The notes beneath the pieces were generated by a model. That model was not told the origin of the DNA, ran no database searches, and saw only the letters and a list, made by a program, of their open reading frames with translations. A stretch of DNA of 64,000 bases from Halomonas sp. QHL1. Its GTDB lineage: Bacteria; Pseudomonadota; Gammaproteobacteria; Pseudomonadales; Halomonadaceae. The position numbers and the translations under genes are program-made. The DNA lies in contig NZ_MINL01000001.1 in the NCBI RefSeq assembly GCF_001882345.1, positions 947,008 to 1,011,007 of the forward strand, given 5' to 3'. This document shows, one piece after another, positions 31,201 to 40,616 of the stretch; within the stretch, counting starts at the first letter, position 1; each line of letters starts with the position of its first letter.

Positions 31201-32180
31201 GCGCCAGGCAGCCAGAAGCCGCCCAAGTGATGGCACTGCTGCTCTAGCCAGCGCAATAGCTCCAGTTGAAGAGTGAGGCAGTGGCGCGTTGCTGCACGAT
31301 CCTGCCAATCCCCTTTTAAGCGTAGCCGGATAGCCATCACGGATAGCTGGCGCAACTCAATCTCATCTTCACGAAGAGGCTTGCTATCCGCCGCCAGCGC
31401 GCGGGAAAACGCGCCTTGAGGACTCATCATGCGGGGGTCGTGGTGACCATCAGACCAGTAGCTGGCTAACTGCAGGAAGCTGGGCTCAGGCTGCTGACCT
31501 GACAACGCCAGTAGCTGCAAGTAGCTATTGTACTGCTCGTGAGCGGCGGCCATTTGGTTCTGCTCAGCCAGTTGGCGTACCAAGCGCTCATGAAACGGGC
31601 CGTAGCCGGAAAAGCGACTGACCAGGGTTTCCAGGATCAGATCAGGCACATCGGTATGCCCGTCGAGCACCTGCTCAGCAAAACGAATGACGCGTTGGCG
31701 CCACTCATTGCGCACCTGGACTAACCAACGCTGAAATTCACTACAGCTTGCCAATTGAAGCTCTTCAATCAGGTCACCTTGGTAGCAGGACATCAATGCT
31801 TCCAAGGTGTCTAAGTCGCGTGGCCCTTCAAGCAGTTGCTGCAGCGTATGCAGGTCGACTTTCCAATTGGCGGGAAGCTGGAAGGCAATCGTTTGCCGGG
31901 AGACACTCAACACTTGATCGGCGCTCTCACCTAACGATTGGCGCAAACAGTGCAGCGCGTGACGAAGGTTAGTTCTGCCTGAGGATAACCCTTGGTCGGG
32001 CCATAGCAATTCGGCCAGCGCGGCCCGATTAACCGGCTGTCTATGCAGCAGCAGATAAACGAGCAGCGCCTTCACTTTGTCGTAACTAAAGTGGGTTAAT
32101 ACGTCTTCGCCCTGGGTTAGCGAAAAGTGACCAAATAGAGTTAACTGGTCTGTCTCACGAGCATCGCGCATGATAAACAT
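28272..32180 (-). CDS. BTAD-AAA ATPase-TPR transcriptional regulator with a cyclase-like domain
   Basis: A 1302-residue multidomain protein, probably a ligand- or ATP-gated transcriptional activator. Order: winged-helix OmpR/SARP-like DNA-binding domain (about 12-105), BTAD helical domain (about 108-245), a segment resembling class III nucleotide cyclase (about 276-455; GLGLACFG, AAGLHSGRVVYL) without the metal-binding aspartates, an AAA/STAND ATPase with Walker A GASGMGKS (499-506) and Walker B LVLMIDD (619-625), then TPR-like repeats to the end. It lies 18 nt behind miaE, so they may share a transcript. ATG 32180 and 32171 are both possible; the latter has CAGGA upstream. Target genes are unknown. 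Confidence 0.8.
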   Translation of the reverse strand: MFIMRDARETDQLTLFGHFSLTQGEDVLTHFSYDKVKALLVYLLLHRQPVNRAALAELLWPDQGLSSGRTNLRHALHCLRQSLGESADQVLSVSRQTIAFQLPANWKVDLHTLQQLLEGPRDLDTLEALMSCYQGDLIEELQLASCSEFQRWLVQVRNEWRQRVIRFAEQVLDGHTDVPDLILETLVSRFSGYGPFHERLVRQLAEQNQMAAAHEQYNSYLQLLALSGQQPEPSFLQLASYWSDGHHDPRMMSPQGAFSRALAADSKPLREDEIELRQLSVMAIRLRLKGDWQDRAATRHCLTLQLELLRWLEQQCHHLGGFWLPGATGGLGLACFGTHGPAHQLAELVALYEHCRQALPQESARHWSGEGEVPQFELAAGLHSGRVVYLPERQLADPLGQVTQTSLELMSAAEGSELVISQEASQHMPPALDLQPRLVSRLVASDGRVRLRALVLGQNEGGRDALPPSLVGRETSLRTLRDALARAGIGLRQSVLVRGASGMGKSALMVGFRQLELSRDAAICWQPTTRLSVLDPYGVARTLVSWYLKQPLTVEAIHELQATLAFDQLTPERQHLLEEALGVHEVQEITQLAQSGEAVELVVMLLHRLIERQATTHTLVLMIDDLQWLDEPSFKVLAGLQARLPINTAFMLVASHHGRELLPVKLHWDQQISLGNLDSQQSSRLLSQLSRRYRIHLSPRLRNQIIERCDGVPLYMQEICRRLDMDRREGRSVQFNELPKGLLGLLASRIDQLEGDREIAHVAAVLGKRFRLDFLLECSGWEKGRLNQALEHMRALEIVEPVDKESGEQEYQFSHQLLQEAAYLSCPRDVRVKLHQQVVTLIEERFPVWISRHPGDFATHLRRSGHYARGARYFELAAREALKVSANRTALRMADFGLASLRHVEHEVEREVSLLTVRGQAAFSLEGHGSPTAHESFVRARELLRESGTDSLEDPEDLEQIFLVKWGLWVGRSQRYAHADAFALASTLADLAARLEDPRYRRLADYARANCEYWAGRIQQAHDHLDEIDPLNAQMMIEWLPFSDHPQVSAACFQGWALCLRGDYQRAERQVSAAIRLAEKIAHPGTLALALLFAAALYRQLGHIHLAARHAERAAAMTGTPDLQLWQISSQCILGWQRALAGDATGLTQLRDSLDQMAELNGRDRYQRPVLWYSDACIELGELNAAEEYLDQCLVIARERTTLFLPELATQLAKVRDLLGHPANEVKALAEMAINQSREHGNRHQELAALELWLTRIEPNDQQAKESFRQLLSEVSHSDAPVLTRWISLLDRRLPRPVGAEG

Positions 32181-32198
32181 CCTGCCGGGCTAAGCGGC

Positions 32199-32909
32199 TT
32201 AAGCTGGCACACCGCTATGAAAACGAAAAGCCGTATCGGGCGTAGTAATCAGCTCCGCTTCACGCGCTACAAAAAAGGCGATCCGCTCATCAATAGAGTC
32301 CGATGTCTGCTGGCGAGCCAGTAATAGGTAGTCCTCAAAATGACGGCCCTCTGACTTCACCAGGGTGCGATAAAACTTGGCTAGCTCTTCGTCTAAATAA
32401 GGAATCAAGCAAGCGAATCGTTCGCAGCTACGCGCTTCTATCAGTGCGCCGATAATTAATACATCGATTAGCCGCTCCGGGTCGTTGCTGCGCAGGTGTC
32501 GCCTAAGGCCTTCTGCATAACGTGAAGCGGTTAAGTGCTGGTAGGCCACACCGCGTGCCTCCATAAGCGCAACTACCTGTTCGAAATGCAGCAACTCTTC
32601 ACGAGCTAATTGCGACATTTTGCTTAGCAACAGAGGCTGGTCAACGTAGCGATAAAGCAAGCTCATTGCGGTAGAAGCGGCTTTTTTTTCACACTGCGCG
32701 TGGTCAATCAGCAGCGTTTCTGGGTTTTCGAGCGCCCATTGCAACCACGCCTCGGGCGTTGCACAGGCCAGAAAATCGAGCAAACTCTTCGGCAGTAGAT
32801 CGTCCGCTTTAACCGCGTGATCAGCCGTTTTCAAGACACTCGTTTGTATTGAAGGCTGTGACATACCAGGTTGTATCAACATAATACCATTACCAATCTT
32901 ATATCTCAT
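32199..32909 (-). CDS. miaE: tRNA-(ms2io6A37) hydroxylase MiaE
   Basis: A 236-residue non-heme di-iron enzyme that hydroxylates ms2i6A at position 37 of tRNAs reading UNN codons. Conserved iron ligands appear in DHAQCEKKAAS (about 69-79), EELLHFEQV (about 104-112), IEARSCERF and GRHFEDYLLL. Codons 1, 10 and 16 are all possible starts (32909, 32882, 32864); none has a clear ribosome site. It is upstream of the BTAD regulator. Confidence 0.92.
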   Translation of the reverse strand: MRYKIGNGIMLIQPGMSQPSIQTSVLKTADHAVKADDLLPKSLLDFLACATPEAWLQWALENPETLLIDHAQCEKKAASTAMSLLYRYVDQPLLLSKMSQLAREELLHFEQVVALMEARGVAYQHLTASRYAEGLRRHLRSNDPERLIDVLIIGALIEARSCERFACLIPYLDEELAKFYRTLVKSEGRHFEDYLLLARQQTSDSIDERIAFFVAREAELITTPDTAFRFHSGVPA

Positions 32910-33164
32910 TATTGTACAACATATAAGTGCACAAGGCGCTTATAGTTCCCTGTTGCATTGCGTTCTTCATACCCTGCATCGACTATCACTAATGTAGTTG
33001 CGCACTTAAAAATGCTCCACACACCTTTAATAATCGCGCTTACAAAAGCACCACAGCAGTAGGATCGCTCTAAGGTTATAAAGTGAGGGCTATGGTAACG
33101 CGCTGTAACGACATTCACACCCGTCGAGCTGGAGGTTGGCTACTAAAAGGAAAAAAACTTTCCT

Positions 33165-33193
33165 GCTTTTTAGCCAATTGGCTAATAAAAAGC
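33165..33193. promoter_or_regulatory. Long palindrome upstream of the acnB promoter
   Basis: A perfect 14-bp palindrome TAGCCAATTGGCTA (33171-33184) is extended by GCTTTT on the left and AAAAGC on the right with a 3-nt bulge. A second palindrome, AAAAAGCGCTTTTT, follows at once. It lies 66 nt upstream of the acnB -35. It could be a regulator site or a terminator for an unseen transcript. Confidence 0.45.
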
Positions 33194-33258
33194 GCTTTTT
33201 TGATTCGTTTAAATCGTGGCATCAACATAAAGTACAAGAGCCGTCTCTGCTTGCCAGC

Positions 33259-33287
33259 TTAACATTGTCGACAGTTTGCCGTAGAAT
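33259..33287 (+). promoter_or_regulatory. acnB promoter
   Basis: -35 TTAACA (33259-33264) and -10 TAGAAT (33282-33287) are separated by exactly 17 bp, giving a start near 33294 and a leader of about 140 nt. Confidence 0.6.
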
Positions 33288-33390
33288 CTTAGCCATCCAA
33301 CCACACGCTGTTTGTCAAGCGTATGTCATATGTGATCAGCCTCACTGCATGCCTCATACCGTGCAACCTGCAGGCCGTCACCATAAGCTT

Positions 33391-33416
33391 AATGAGAACG
33401 TCAAATGAGAACGTCA
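33391..33416 (+). repeat. 13-bp tandem repeat before acnB
   Basis: AATGAGAACGTCA occurs twice in direct tandem, with a partial third unit (ATGAGA), ending next to the acnB ribosome site. The repeated ATGs are out of frame with acnB. Confidence 0.6.
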
Positions 33417-33432
33417 ATGAGAGGGCCCAAAC

Positions 33433-36036
33433 GTGCTTGAAGCTTACCGCCACCATGTCGAGGAACGTGCCGCTGAGGGCGTCCCGCCCAAACCCCTAAC
33501 CGCCGAACAAGTAGCCTCACTGGTTGAGCTACTGAAAACGCCACCGGCCGGTGAAGAGGAGTTTATCCTCGATTTAATCACCAATCGCGTACCGCCGGGC
33601 GTTGACGAAGCCGCTTATGTAAAAGCTGGCTTTCTCACCGCCATTGCTAAAGGTGAAGCAAGCTCTCCGCTGATCGACAAAATTCACGCCGTCAAGCTGC
33701 TGGGCACCATGCAGGGTGGCTACAACATCGTTTCAATGGTGGAGCTGCTCGATAACGAGGAGCTTGCCCGCGAAGCAGGCGAACAGCTCAAGCACACCCT
33801 ATTGATGTTCGACGCTTTCCACGATGTGGAAAGCCGCGCCAAAAATGGCAACAGCGTTGCTAAAGAGGTTATCCAGTCCTGGGCAGACGCCGAGTGGTTC
33901 CTGTCTAAGCCGGCACTGGCTGAAAAAATTACCCTGAGTGTGTTTAAAGTTCCTGGCGAAACCAACACCGATGACCTGTCACCTGCGCCGGATGCCTGGT
34001 CACGCCCGGATATTCCGCTCCATGCCAACGCCATGCTCAAAAACGAGCGCGACGGCATTGAGCCAGTGGTTCCAGGCACCACTGGCCCGCTCAAACAAAT
34101 CGACGACGTTAAAGCCAAAGGCTTTCCGGTCGTCTATGTAGGCGACGTAGTTGGCACCGGCTCATCGCGTAAATCAGCCACCAACTCGGTACTTTGGTTC
34201 TTCGGCGACGATATCCCCTACGCACCTAACAAGCGCGCTGGCGGTTTCTGCTTCGGTAGCAAAATTGCGCCTATCTTCTTTAACACAATGGAAGACTCAG
34301 GCGCCCTGCCGGTTGAGATGGACGTCACCAACCTGAACATGGGCGACGTCATCGATGTTTATCCCTATGCAGGTAAAGTGTGCAAACACGATAGCGATGA
34401 CGTAATCACCACTTTCGAGCTTAAAACGCAGTTGATTCTGGATGAAGTACGCGCTGGCGGCCGAATTCCCCTGATCATTGGCCGCGGTTTGACTGGTAAG
34501 GCGCGTGAGTCGCTGGGTCTGCCCACCTCTGACGTTTTCCGCCTACCCGATCAGCCTAAAGATACTGGCAAAGGCTTCACCTTAGCCCAGAAAATGGTCG
34601 GTAAAGCGTGTGGCCTAGAGGGCGTTCGCCCCGGCATGTACTGCGAGCCCAAGATGACTACCGTTGGCTCACAAGACACCACTGGCCCGATGACCCGTGA
34701 TGAGCTGAAAGACCTTGCCTGCTTGGGCTTCCAAGCCGACCTGGTCATGCAGTCGTTCTGTCACACCGCGGCTTACCCGAAGCCCGTAGATGTGGATACT
34801 CACCACACCCTGCCCGACTTCATTATGAACCGTGGCGGTGTTTCGCTACGCCCCGGTGACGGTATCATCCACAGCTGGCTCAACCGTATGCTGCTGCCTG
34901 ATACGGTGGGCACCGGCGGCGACTCGCACACCCGTTTCCCGCTCGGCATCTCATTCCCGGCCGGTTCAGGCCTGGTGGCGTTTGCTGCTGCCACCGGCGT
35001 TATGCCGCTGGATATGCCGGAGTCGGTACTGGTTCGCTTCAAGGGCAAGCGCCAGCCTGGCGTTACCCTGCGTGACTTGGTTCACGCCATTCCGCTCTAC
35101 GCCATCAAGCAAGGCTTGCTGACCGTTGATAAATCTAACAAGAAAAACGCCTTCTCAGGGCGCGTGTTGGAAATTGAAGGTCTGGAAGACTTAACCGTTG
35201 AGCAAGCATTCGAGCTTTCTGATGCGTCCGCCGAGCGCTCCGCCGCTGGCTGTACCATCACACTGTCTGAAGAGAGTGTTACCGAGTACTTGAAGTCCAA
35301 CATCACCCTATTGAAGTGGATGATGGGCAACGGTTACGGCGACGAGCGCACCATTAGCCGTCGCATTGAAGGCATGGAAGCGTGGCTGGCTGACCCCAGT
35401 TTGATGCGTGCCGACCAGGATGCCGAATACACCGAAGTTATCGAAATTGATCTGGCTGAAATTAAAGAACCGGTTCTTTGTGCACCGAATGACCCGGACG
35501 ATGCGCGCCTGCTGTCTGAAGTCGCTGGCCAGAAAATCGACGAAGTCTTTATCGGTTCATGCATGACCAACATCGGCCACTTCCGGGCCGCTGGCAAACT
35601 GCTTGAGAAGCAGCCTGCCGGTAGTTTAAAAACCCGGCTGTGGCTGGCACCACCGACGAAAATGGATCAGCATCAGCTGACCGAAGAGGGCTACTACGGT
35701 ATTTACGGCCGTGCCGGTGCCCGTATGGAGATGCCGGGTTGTTCACTGTGTATGGGTAACCAGGCCCGCGTTGCCGCTAAGAGCACCGTGGTGTCTACGT
35801 CTACACGTAACTTCCCGAACCGTTTGGGTGATGGTGCGAATGTGTACCTCGCCTCTGCGGAACTGGCGGCCGTTGCCGCAGTAGAAGGACGCCTACCCAG
35901 TGTTGAAGAGTATCAACGCTATATGGGTGAGTTTGACGCCATGGCGGGCGAGATTTATCGTTATATGAACTTTCACGAGATTGAGGAGTATCAAAAGATC
36001 GCCTCAAACGTGATTCCGGTCGCTCAAGAAGCCTAA
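33433..36036 (+). CDS. acnB: Aconitate hydratase B
   Basis: An 867-residue [4Fe-4S] enzyme interconverting citrate and isocitrate, the main TCA-cycle aconitase; in other bacteria it also acts on 2-methyl-cis-aconitate and binds mRNA when iron-depleted. Cluster ligands are C710, C770 and C773. The N-terminal HEAT-like domain typical of AcnB comes first, then the swivel and cluster domains. The start is GTG: the in-frame codon five positions upstream is a stop, and GAGGG lies 8 nt before. Monocistronic, with a strong terminator. Confidence 0.95.
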   Translation: MLEAYRHHVEERAAEGVPPKPLTAEQVASLVELLKTPPAGEEEFILDLITNRVPPGVDEAAYVKAGFLTAIAKGEASSPLIDKIHAVKLLGTMQGGYNIVSMVELLDNEELAREAGEQLKHTLLMFDAFHDVESRAKNGNSVAKEVIQSWADAEWFLSKPALAEKITLSVFKVPGETNTDDLSPAPDAWSRPDIPLHANAMLKNERDGIEPVVPGTTGPLKQIDDVKAKGFPVVYVGDVVGTGSSRKSATNSVLWFFGDDIPYAPNKRAGGFCFGSKIAPIFFNTMEDSGALPVEMDVTNLNMGDVIDVYPYAGKVCKHDSDDVITTFELKTQLILDEVRAGGRIPLIIGRGLTGKARESLGLPTSDVFRLPDQPKDTGKGFTLAQKMVGKACGLEGVRPGMYCEPKMTTVGSQDTTGPMTRDELKDLACLGFQADLVMQSFCHTAAYPKPVDVDTHHTLPDFIMNRGGVSLRPGDGIIHSWLNRMLLPDTVGTGGDSHTRFPLGISFPAGSGLVAFAAATGVMPLDMPESVLVRFKGKRQPGVTLRDLVHAIPLYAIKQGLLTVDKSNKKNAFSGRVLEIEGLEDLTVEQAFELSDASAERSAAGCTITLSEESVTEYLKSNITLLKWMMGNGYGDERTISRRIEGMEAWLADPSLMRADQDAEYTEVIEIDLAEIKEPVLCAPNDPDDARLLSEVAGQKIDEVFIGSCMTNIGHFRAAGKLLEKQPAGSLKTRLWLAPPTKMDQHQLTEEGYYGIYGRAGARMEMPGCSLCMGNQARVAAKSTVVSTSTRNFPNRLGDGANVYLASAELAAVAAVEGRLPSVEEYQRYMGEFDAMAGEIYRYMNFHEIEEYQKIASNVIPVAQEA

Positions 36037-36130
36037 CGCTTGTTAAGCGCTTGAGACAGGCCGCCCCATCGCCGATGCTCGCACCATCGCAGAGGATGTG
36101 ACCTATTGCATTGTCTGAGTCGATGACCGA

Positions 36131-36168
36131 ACGCCCCGCCACTGTTTTTGCAGAGCGGGGCGTTTTTT
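36131..36168 (+). terminator. acnB terminator
   Basis: ACGCCCCGC (36131-36139) pairs with GCGGGGCGT (36155-36163), followed by TTTTTT. Confidence 0.88.
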
Positions 36169-36226
36169 ATGCACTACATTTCTAGACAGTTTGAATGCCG
36201 ACAGCTTTTATTCTTAGGAGCATGTG

Positions 36227-36721
36227 ATGACGAATTCGATTGATATAGTGACGCCCGATCTATGCGATGCGCATCCAGAGGTCGCAGTACTTGATCCGCT
36301 GTTTGCCAATTTTGGCGGCCTGGAAGCCTTCTACGGCCCTATTCGTACGATCAAGTGCTTTGAAGATAACTCCATGGTTAAGCAGGCCGTTGCCGAGCCG
36401 GGTAACGGGGCGGTACTGGTGGTTGATGCAGGTGGTTCGCACCGCTGCGCCATGCTGGGTGATATGCTCGCCGAGCAGGCTGTCGCCAATGGTTGGGCGG
36501 GCGTCGTCATGTATGGCTGCGTGCGCGATGTGGATATACTCGCCGCCCTGCCGATTGGCGTTCAGGCACTGGGCAGCCATCCGCGCAAAAGCGAAAAACG
36601 TGGCGAAGGACAGCGCGATATCGACGTTACCTTTGCTGGTGTTACTCTTCAGCCCGGTCAGTGGCTGTATGCAGATAACAACGGCATACTCATTGCGGAG
36701 AGTGAGTTGCCGCTTTCTTAA
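36227..36721 (+). CDS. RraA family protein (RNase E inhibitor-like)
   Basis: A 164-residue protein of the RraA/MenG family. [24 protein letters not shown] and GCVRD match RraA, which binds RNase E in E. coli and lowers its activity. The same fold also includes 4-hydroxy-4-methyl-2-oxoglutarate aldolases, and the metal-site residues (R and D of CVRDVD) are kept, so enzymatic activity is possible. TAGGAG lies 6 nt before ATG 36227. Confidence 0.85.
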   Translation: MTNSIDIVTPDLCDAHPEVAVLDPLFANFGGLEAFYGPIRTIKCFEDNSMVKQAVAEPGNGAVLVVDAGGSHRCAMLGDMLAEQAVANGWAGVVMYGCVRDVDILAALPIGVQALGSHPRKSEKRGEGQRDIDVTFAGVTLQPGQWLYADNNGILIAESELPLS

Positions 36722-36762
36722 TAACGAACCTTTATTAATGAAGTTTGTGTTAGAAGAGCCCC

Positions 36763-38706
36763 TTGCCAGGTGTGGCGGTTACTGCCACCCTGGTGATCCA
36801 TTCTTACCGCTTAATGACGATACAGCCTTTGACTTACCTTGGCTCCGCCTTACTGCGCACATTGCGCGATCATCTTCGCCCACTGATCGCTTATCACCTA
36901 TTTTTCACACTGCTCGCCTCAGCATTGTTGTTGCCAGCGATCACCTGGGTGATTCGTGGACTACTGGCCCAACTCAACCGCACCGTTGTCACTAACGATG
37001 AATTGATTGCACTGCTCTTTAGCCCGCTGGGCTTGGTAGGCATGCTGGTAGGGCTTGGGTTCGCTTTTCTGATTATTTACTGGCAGCAGGCTGGAATGCT
37101 TCAGGTCGCCGTCAGACCTCGCGATAATCACTATCGACTAGCTCTTGAAGCACTTTGGCTGAGCTCTCGTCGACTGCATGCCCTGGCGGGACTTGTCATA
37201 CTCCAGGTAGGCACGCACTTATTACTGCTTGCCCCCTTTATGGTCGGGCTCGCCTGGCTTTACGACTTCTGGCTGAGTGGTATAGACCCTTACTACCTTC
37301 AGCGTGTCCGCCCCCCCGCTCTATGGTATTTCATTGCTTGTGCGCTGCCGCTGATCATCGCCTGGGCATGGTCAGCGTCATGGCTCTATCTGCGCTGGCT
37401 ACTGGCTCTGCCTTTCGTTGCACTGGAAAGCTCTAACCCCTGGCAAGCTCTCAAGCGTAGCGTTAGCTTAACCCGCGGCTGGCGACGCTCCATTGGCGCT
37501 GCTGTACTTCTGTTATTGGTGGTGATTGTTTGCCTACCGCTGCTGGTTACGCTGCTGTTTGATCGGCTATTTACGCCGCTACTGTGGTGGTTGCCCGAGC
37601 ATAATGCCGTGCTTATACCAGCGATGCTCACGTACTTGATCGGCTATGTACTGGTCACCCTGGCCATTACCTTTATCGGCATTGCCGCCAACGCGCTGCT
37701 CTCCGCCTGCCTATATATGCAATTGGCTCACCGAGAAGCGCGCCCAGCGCCACCTCCAAAGGATGTCAATGCGGGCAAATTGGCTTGGGCGGTAGAGCTC
37801 AGCGTGCTTATTTTTGCCGGCCTACAAGCATGGTGGATACTCAATAGCTTTGAGATACGTGACAATGTTGCGGTGATCGCCCACCGAGGTAGCTCGATGG
37901 TGGCGCCCGAAAATACCCTTGCCGCATTAGAACAGTCACTGATTGATGGTGCTGACTATATCGAAATTGACGTGCGCTTAAGCAGTGACCAGCAGGTAAT
38001 GCTCTACCATGACCGCAGTATGGCGCGGCTAACCGGCGACAACCGTGAGTTTGGCGAGCTAACCAGAGAACAGTTGAGCCAGTTTGATGTGGGCAGTTGG
38101 TTTGGCGATGCATTTCAAGGCGAGAACATTCCTGGCTTGGACGAAGCACTTGAAAGAGTACGCGGAAAAGCGGGATTAATGATCGACATTAAACCTCTGC
38201 CAGGCCAAGAGCAGGCGTTAGCCGATGCCGTTATTGATGCCTTAAATGTAGAGAGCGATGTGCGCTATCGCTGCTGGGCGACCCAACAAAGCGCCTTCGA
38301 TGGCTATGCATTGTGTGGTTTCCCCAATGCACTTTTAGCTATGCGCATGGCCACCATGTCACCTTCATTACTTAAGCATATCAAAGCCCAAGCGCCCGAA
38401 CTGCGCGTTACCTTACTGGCCCAGCTTATACTGCCTGGCACACTCAATCGGCGCGAATTTGATGCACTAGGGCTACGGCATAACCGCATCACGGAAGGGG
38501 AAATTCACTTAGCAAGGCTGTATGGCTACGAGATACACGCCTGGACCGTCAATGATCGAGCCCGAATGTCGACACTGATCGACCTGGGTGTCGATGCCAT
38601 CATCACCGACTACCCAGATCGTTTAACACAACTTATTTACGATCGGCGCGAATTAAGCGACGGGGCGCTTATGCTGGTGAAGCTGCGCAACTGGCTTCGC
38701 CAGTAG
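36763..38706 (+). CDS. Glycerophosphodiester phosphodiesterase with N-terminal membrane domain
   Basis: A 647-residue protein that should cleave glycerophosphodiesters to glycerol-3-phosphate and an alcohol. The N-terminal half (to about 350) is membrane-embedded with about eight hydrophobic segments (glycerophosphoryl diester phosphodiesterase membrane domain). The GDPD domain follows from about 368: AHRG, PENT, EIDVR and YHD carry the catalytic histidines and metal ligands, and IITDYPDR closes the barrel. The start is unsettled: TTG 36763 has AGAAGAG upstream; ATG 36814 has none. Confidence 0.87.
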   Translation: MPGVAVTATLVIHSYRLMTIQPLTYLGSALLRTLRDHLRPLIAYHLFFTLLASALLLPAITWVIRGLLAQLNRTVVTNDELIALLFSPLGLVGMLVGLGFAFLIIYWQQAGMLQVAVRPRDNHYRLALEALWLSSRRLHALAGLVILQVGTHLLLLAPFMVGLAWLYDFWLSGIDPYYLQRVRPPALWYFIACALPLIIAWAWSASWLYLRWLLALPFVALESSNPWQALKRSVSLTRGWRRSIGAAVLLLLVVIVCLPLLVTLLFDRLFTPLLWWLPEHNAVLIPAMLTYLIGYVLVTLAITFIGIAANALLSACLYMQLAHREARPAPPPKDVNAGKLAWAVELSVLIFAGLQAWWILNSFEIRDNVAVIAHRGSSMVAPENTLAALEQSLIDGADYIEIDVRLSSDQQVMLYHDRSMARLTGDNREFGELTREQLSQFDVGSWFGDAFQGENIPGLDEALERVRGKAGLMIDIKPLPGQEQALADAVIDALNVESDVRYRCWATQQSAFDGYALCGFPNALLAMRMATMSPSLLKHIKAQAPELRVTLLAQLILPGTLNRREFDALGLRHNRITEGEIHLARLYGYEIHAWTVNDRARMSTLIDLGVDAIITDYPDRLTQLIYDRRELSDGALMLVKLRNWLRQ

Positions 38707-38714
38707 GTGTTTAC

Positions 38715-40505
38715 TTAATCGCCCATTACTACCCCTTCGCGACGTGGGTCAGCGCCACCAAACAGCGTGCCATCGTTTAGCCGCATAATGGCCTGGAGCC
38801 CGCTGGTTAGCTCCCGCTCGCTTACTGTGTGGCCTCTTTCGCGCAATGATTCGATGGTCGACTCCGAAAAACGACCCTCTTCCACATAGACATCACCGCC
38901 CAGCGTAATGGCATGGGGAAGGTTGAGTGCTTCCTGAGCACTTAGCCCCCAGTCACGCATCGCTACTAGCGTACGGGCGGTGTAATGAATAATGGCAGCG
39001 CCACCTGGTGAGCCCAAGCTAGCGACTAGCTCACCACTCTCTTGGTCGAATACCAGTGTTGGACTCATGCTGGAACGTGGCCGCTTACCGGGTTCTACTC
39101 GGTTCGCCACTGGAACGCCATCCACTTCCGGCGCAAATGAAAAGTCGGTGAGCTCGTTATTAAGCAGGAAACCACCCGCTAACCCCGTGCCACCATCAGA
39201 CATAATCCGCGAGCCAAATGCCTGCTCGATAGTGGTGGTCATGGCAACCGCGGTGCCGTCCTCATCGACAATACTGATATGGCTGGTACCGTACTCGGGC
39301 TGCTCGGGCTGACTAGCCCAGCTAACGGCAAGTTCACCCGGGTTACCCGGCTCAGCGCTATCACCCATGCTCATCTCTTCAATAAGTGCACTGCGCTGCT
39401 CCAAGTATTCCGGGGCCAGCATCAGTGACCAGTCGCCGCCCGGCGACTCAACAAAATCGGGGTCGGCAATGTAACGGCCACGATCGGCAAAGGCTAGGCG
39501 AGAGGCTTCCAAGAATTGATGCAGCCACCCACTGCTTGCAGCACCACTGTCTAATGGGGCTTCAAGCAGTGGCTGCTGATCAAGCATGCCTAAAATTTGC
39601 ATCACGGTCAGATGACCCGATGAAGGTGGCGGGAAACCGCATACTTCCCACTGTTGCCAAGGCGTGCACAGCGGCTCGCGGTTAAGCGCTTCATAACCAC
39701 TCATGTCCTCAAGCGTCAAACCGCCTGGGCGTTCTGGGTGGCTCTGAACGCGTTCAACGATGTCTTCCGCCACTGTGCCTTCATGCAGGGCAGCGCTGCC
39801 TTGCTCTGCTACACGGCGAAAAACAGCTGCCAAGGCCGGATTTTTAAGCGTTTCGCCAACCGCAATTGGCTCACCGTCTGAATCATAATAGAACTGACTC
39901 GCTAATGGGTCTTGGCGCAGGAATTCATCGCCTGCCAAGCTAGTATGCAACCGATTGCTAACCGCAAACCCCTCCTCAGCCAGAGTGATTGCCGGGGTAA
40001 ATAGCGCATCCCAGGCCAGTTCGCCATGCTCAGCGTGAGCTTTCTCAAGCATACGCAGCGTTCCAGGCACTCCCACGGAGAGGCCGCTAATCACGGCTTC
40101 ATTAAACGCCAGCGGCTCACCATCCTGCATAAAGAGCTCACCGTTAACGCCTTGGGGCGCGGTTTCACGACCATCGTAGGCACGCACCTCATCGCCATCG
40201 TAGTGCATCAAAAAAGCACCACCGCCAATACCGCTGGACTGAGGCTCGACCAGGTTCAGCACCATCTGCACCGCGATGGCTGCATCAATGGCGTTACCGC
40301 CGGCTTTCAGGACTTGGTAACCGGCATCGGTGGCTAGCGGGTTGGCCGCAGCTACCGCAAACGACTCTGCTTCCCAGCCGGGCTTCTCTTCATACCCCGA
40401 CTCGCTTTCAGGAGAAATGGAGGGTGTCTCATAGCTAAACCCCCAGCTATACAATGGCGCTACCAGCAAAACAGGTAGCGCAAACTTAACCGATTTTGGT
40501 GACAT
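38715..40505 (-). CDS. ggt: Gamma-glutamyltransferase / glutathione hydrolase
   Basis: A 596-residue N-terminal nucleophile hydrolase that cleaves glutathione and other gamma-glutamyl compounds, probably in the periplasm (a hydrophobic signal-like segment lies near 8-24). The precursor is expected to cut itself before Thr407 (GTSHISI), which becomes the nucleophile. Downstream blocks RPRSSMSPTLVF and LGSPGG are typical. ATG 40505 is used; GGAG lies 9 nt upstream, and a GTG 5 codons earlier overlaps it. Confidence 0.92.
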   Translation of the reverse strand: MSPKSVKFALPVLLVAPLYSWGFSYETPSISPESESGYEEKPGWEAESFAVAAANPLATDAGYQVLKAGGNAIDAAIAVQMVLNLVEPQSSGIGGGAFLMHYDGDEVRAYDGRETAPQGVNGELFMQDGEPLAFNEAVISGLSVGVPGTLRMLEKAHAEHGELAWDALFTPAITLAEEGFAVSNRLHTSLAGDEFLRQDPLASQFYYDSDGEPIAVGETLKNPALAAVFRRVAEQGSAALHEGTVAEDIVERVQSHPERPGGLTLEDMSGYEALNREPLCTPWQQWEVCGFPPPSSGHLTVMQILGMLDQQPLLEAPLDSGAASSGWLHQFLEASRLAFADRGRYIADPDFVESPGGDWSLMLAPEYLEQRSALIEEMSMGDSAEPGNPGELAVSWASQPEQPEYGTSHISIVDEDGTAVAMTTTIEQAFGSRIMSDGGTGLAGGFLLNNELTDFSFAPEVDGVPVANRVEPGKRPRSSMSPTLVFDQESGELVASLGSPGGAAIIHYTARTLVAMRDWGLSAQEALNLPHAITLGGDVYVEEGRFSESTIESLRERGHTVSERELTSGLQAIMRLNDGTLFGGADPRREGVVMGD

Positions 40506-40568
40506 CTCAGCGCTCTCCACGACAAGTTAAAAAAACCACTCCAAAAGGGTAGCCTATTAAAACATCAA

Positions 40569-40590
40569 CGCCCGGCACAATGGCCGGGCG
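40569..40590 (-). terminator. Hairpin between ppsA and ggt
   Basis: CGCCCGGC (40569-40576) pairs with GCCGGGCG (40583-40590) directly after the ppsA stop; only a loose T-rich tail follows on the minus strand, so some read-through into ggt is possible. Confidence 0.6.
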
Positions 40591-40616
40591 TAAAGTAAAA
40601 GCTAAGGCGGGCTCGA

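Larger units (their letters stand above)
32910..33432. other. Divergent intergenic region miaE/acnB
   Basis: No convincing gene. It contains nested palindromes at 33165-33193, a good acnB promoter at 33259-33287, and a 13-bp direct repeat just before acnB. A 90-codon frame across it has no ribosome site and is not called. Confidence 0.5.

Noticed and set aside
36738..36995. Frame starting MKFVLEEPLA that overlaps the glycerophosphodiesterase gene
   Set aside because: It overlaps the start of a clearly real membrane protein and matches no family I know.
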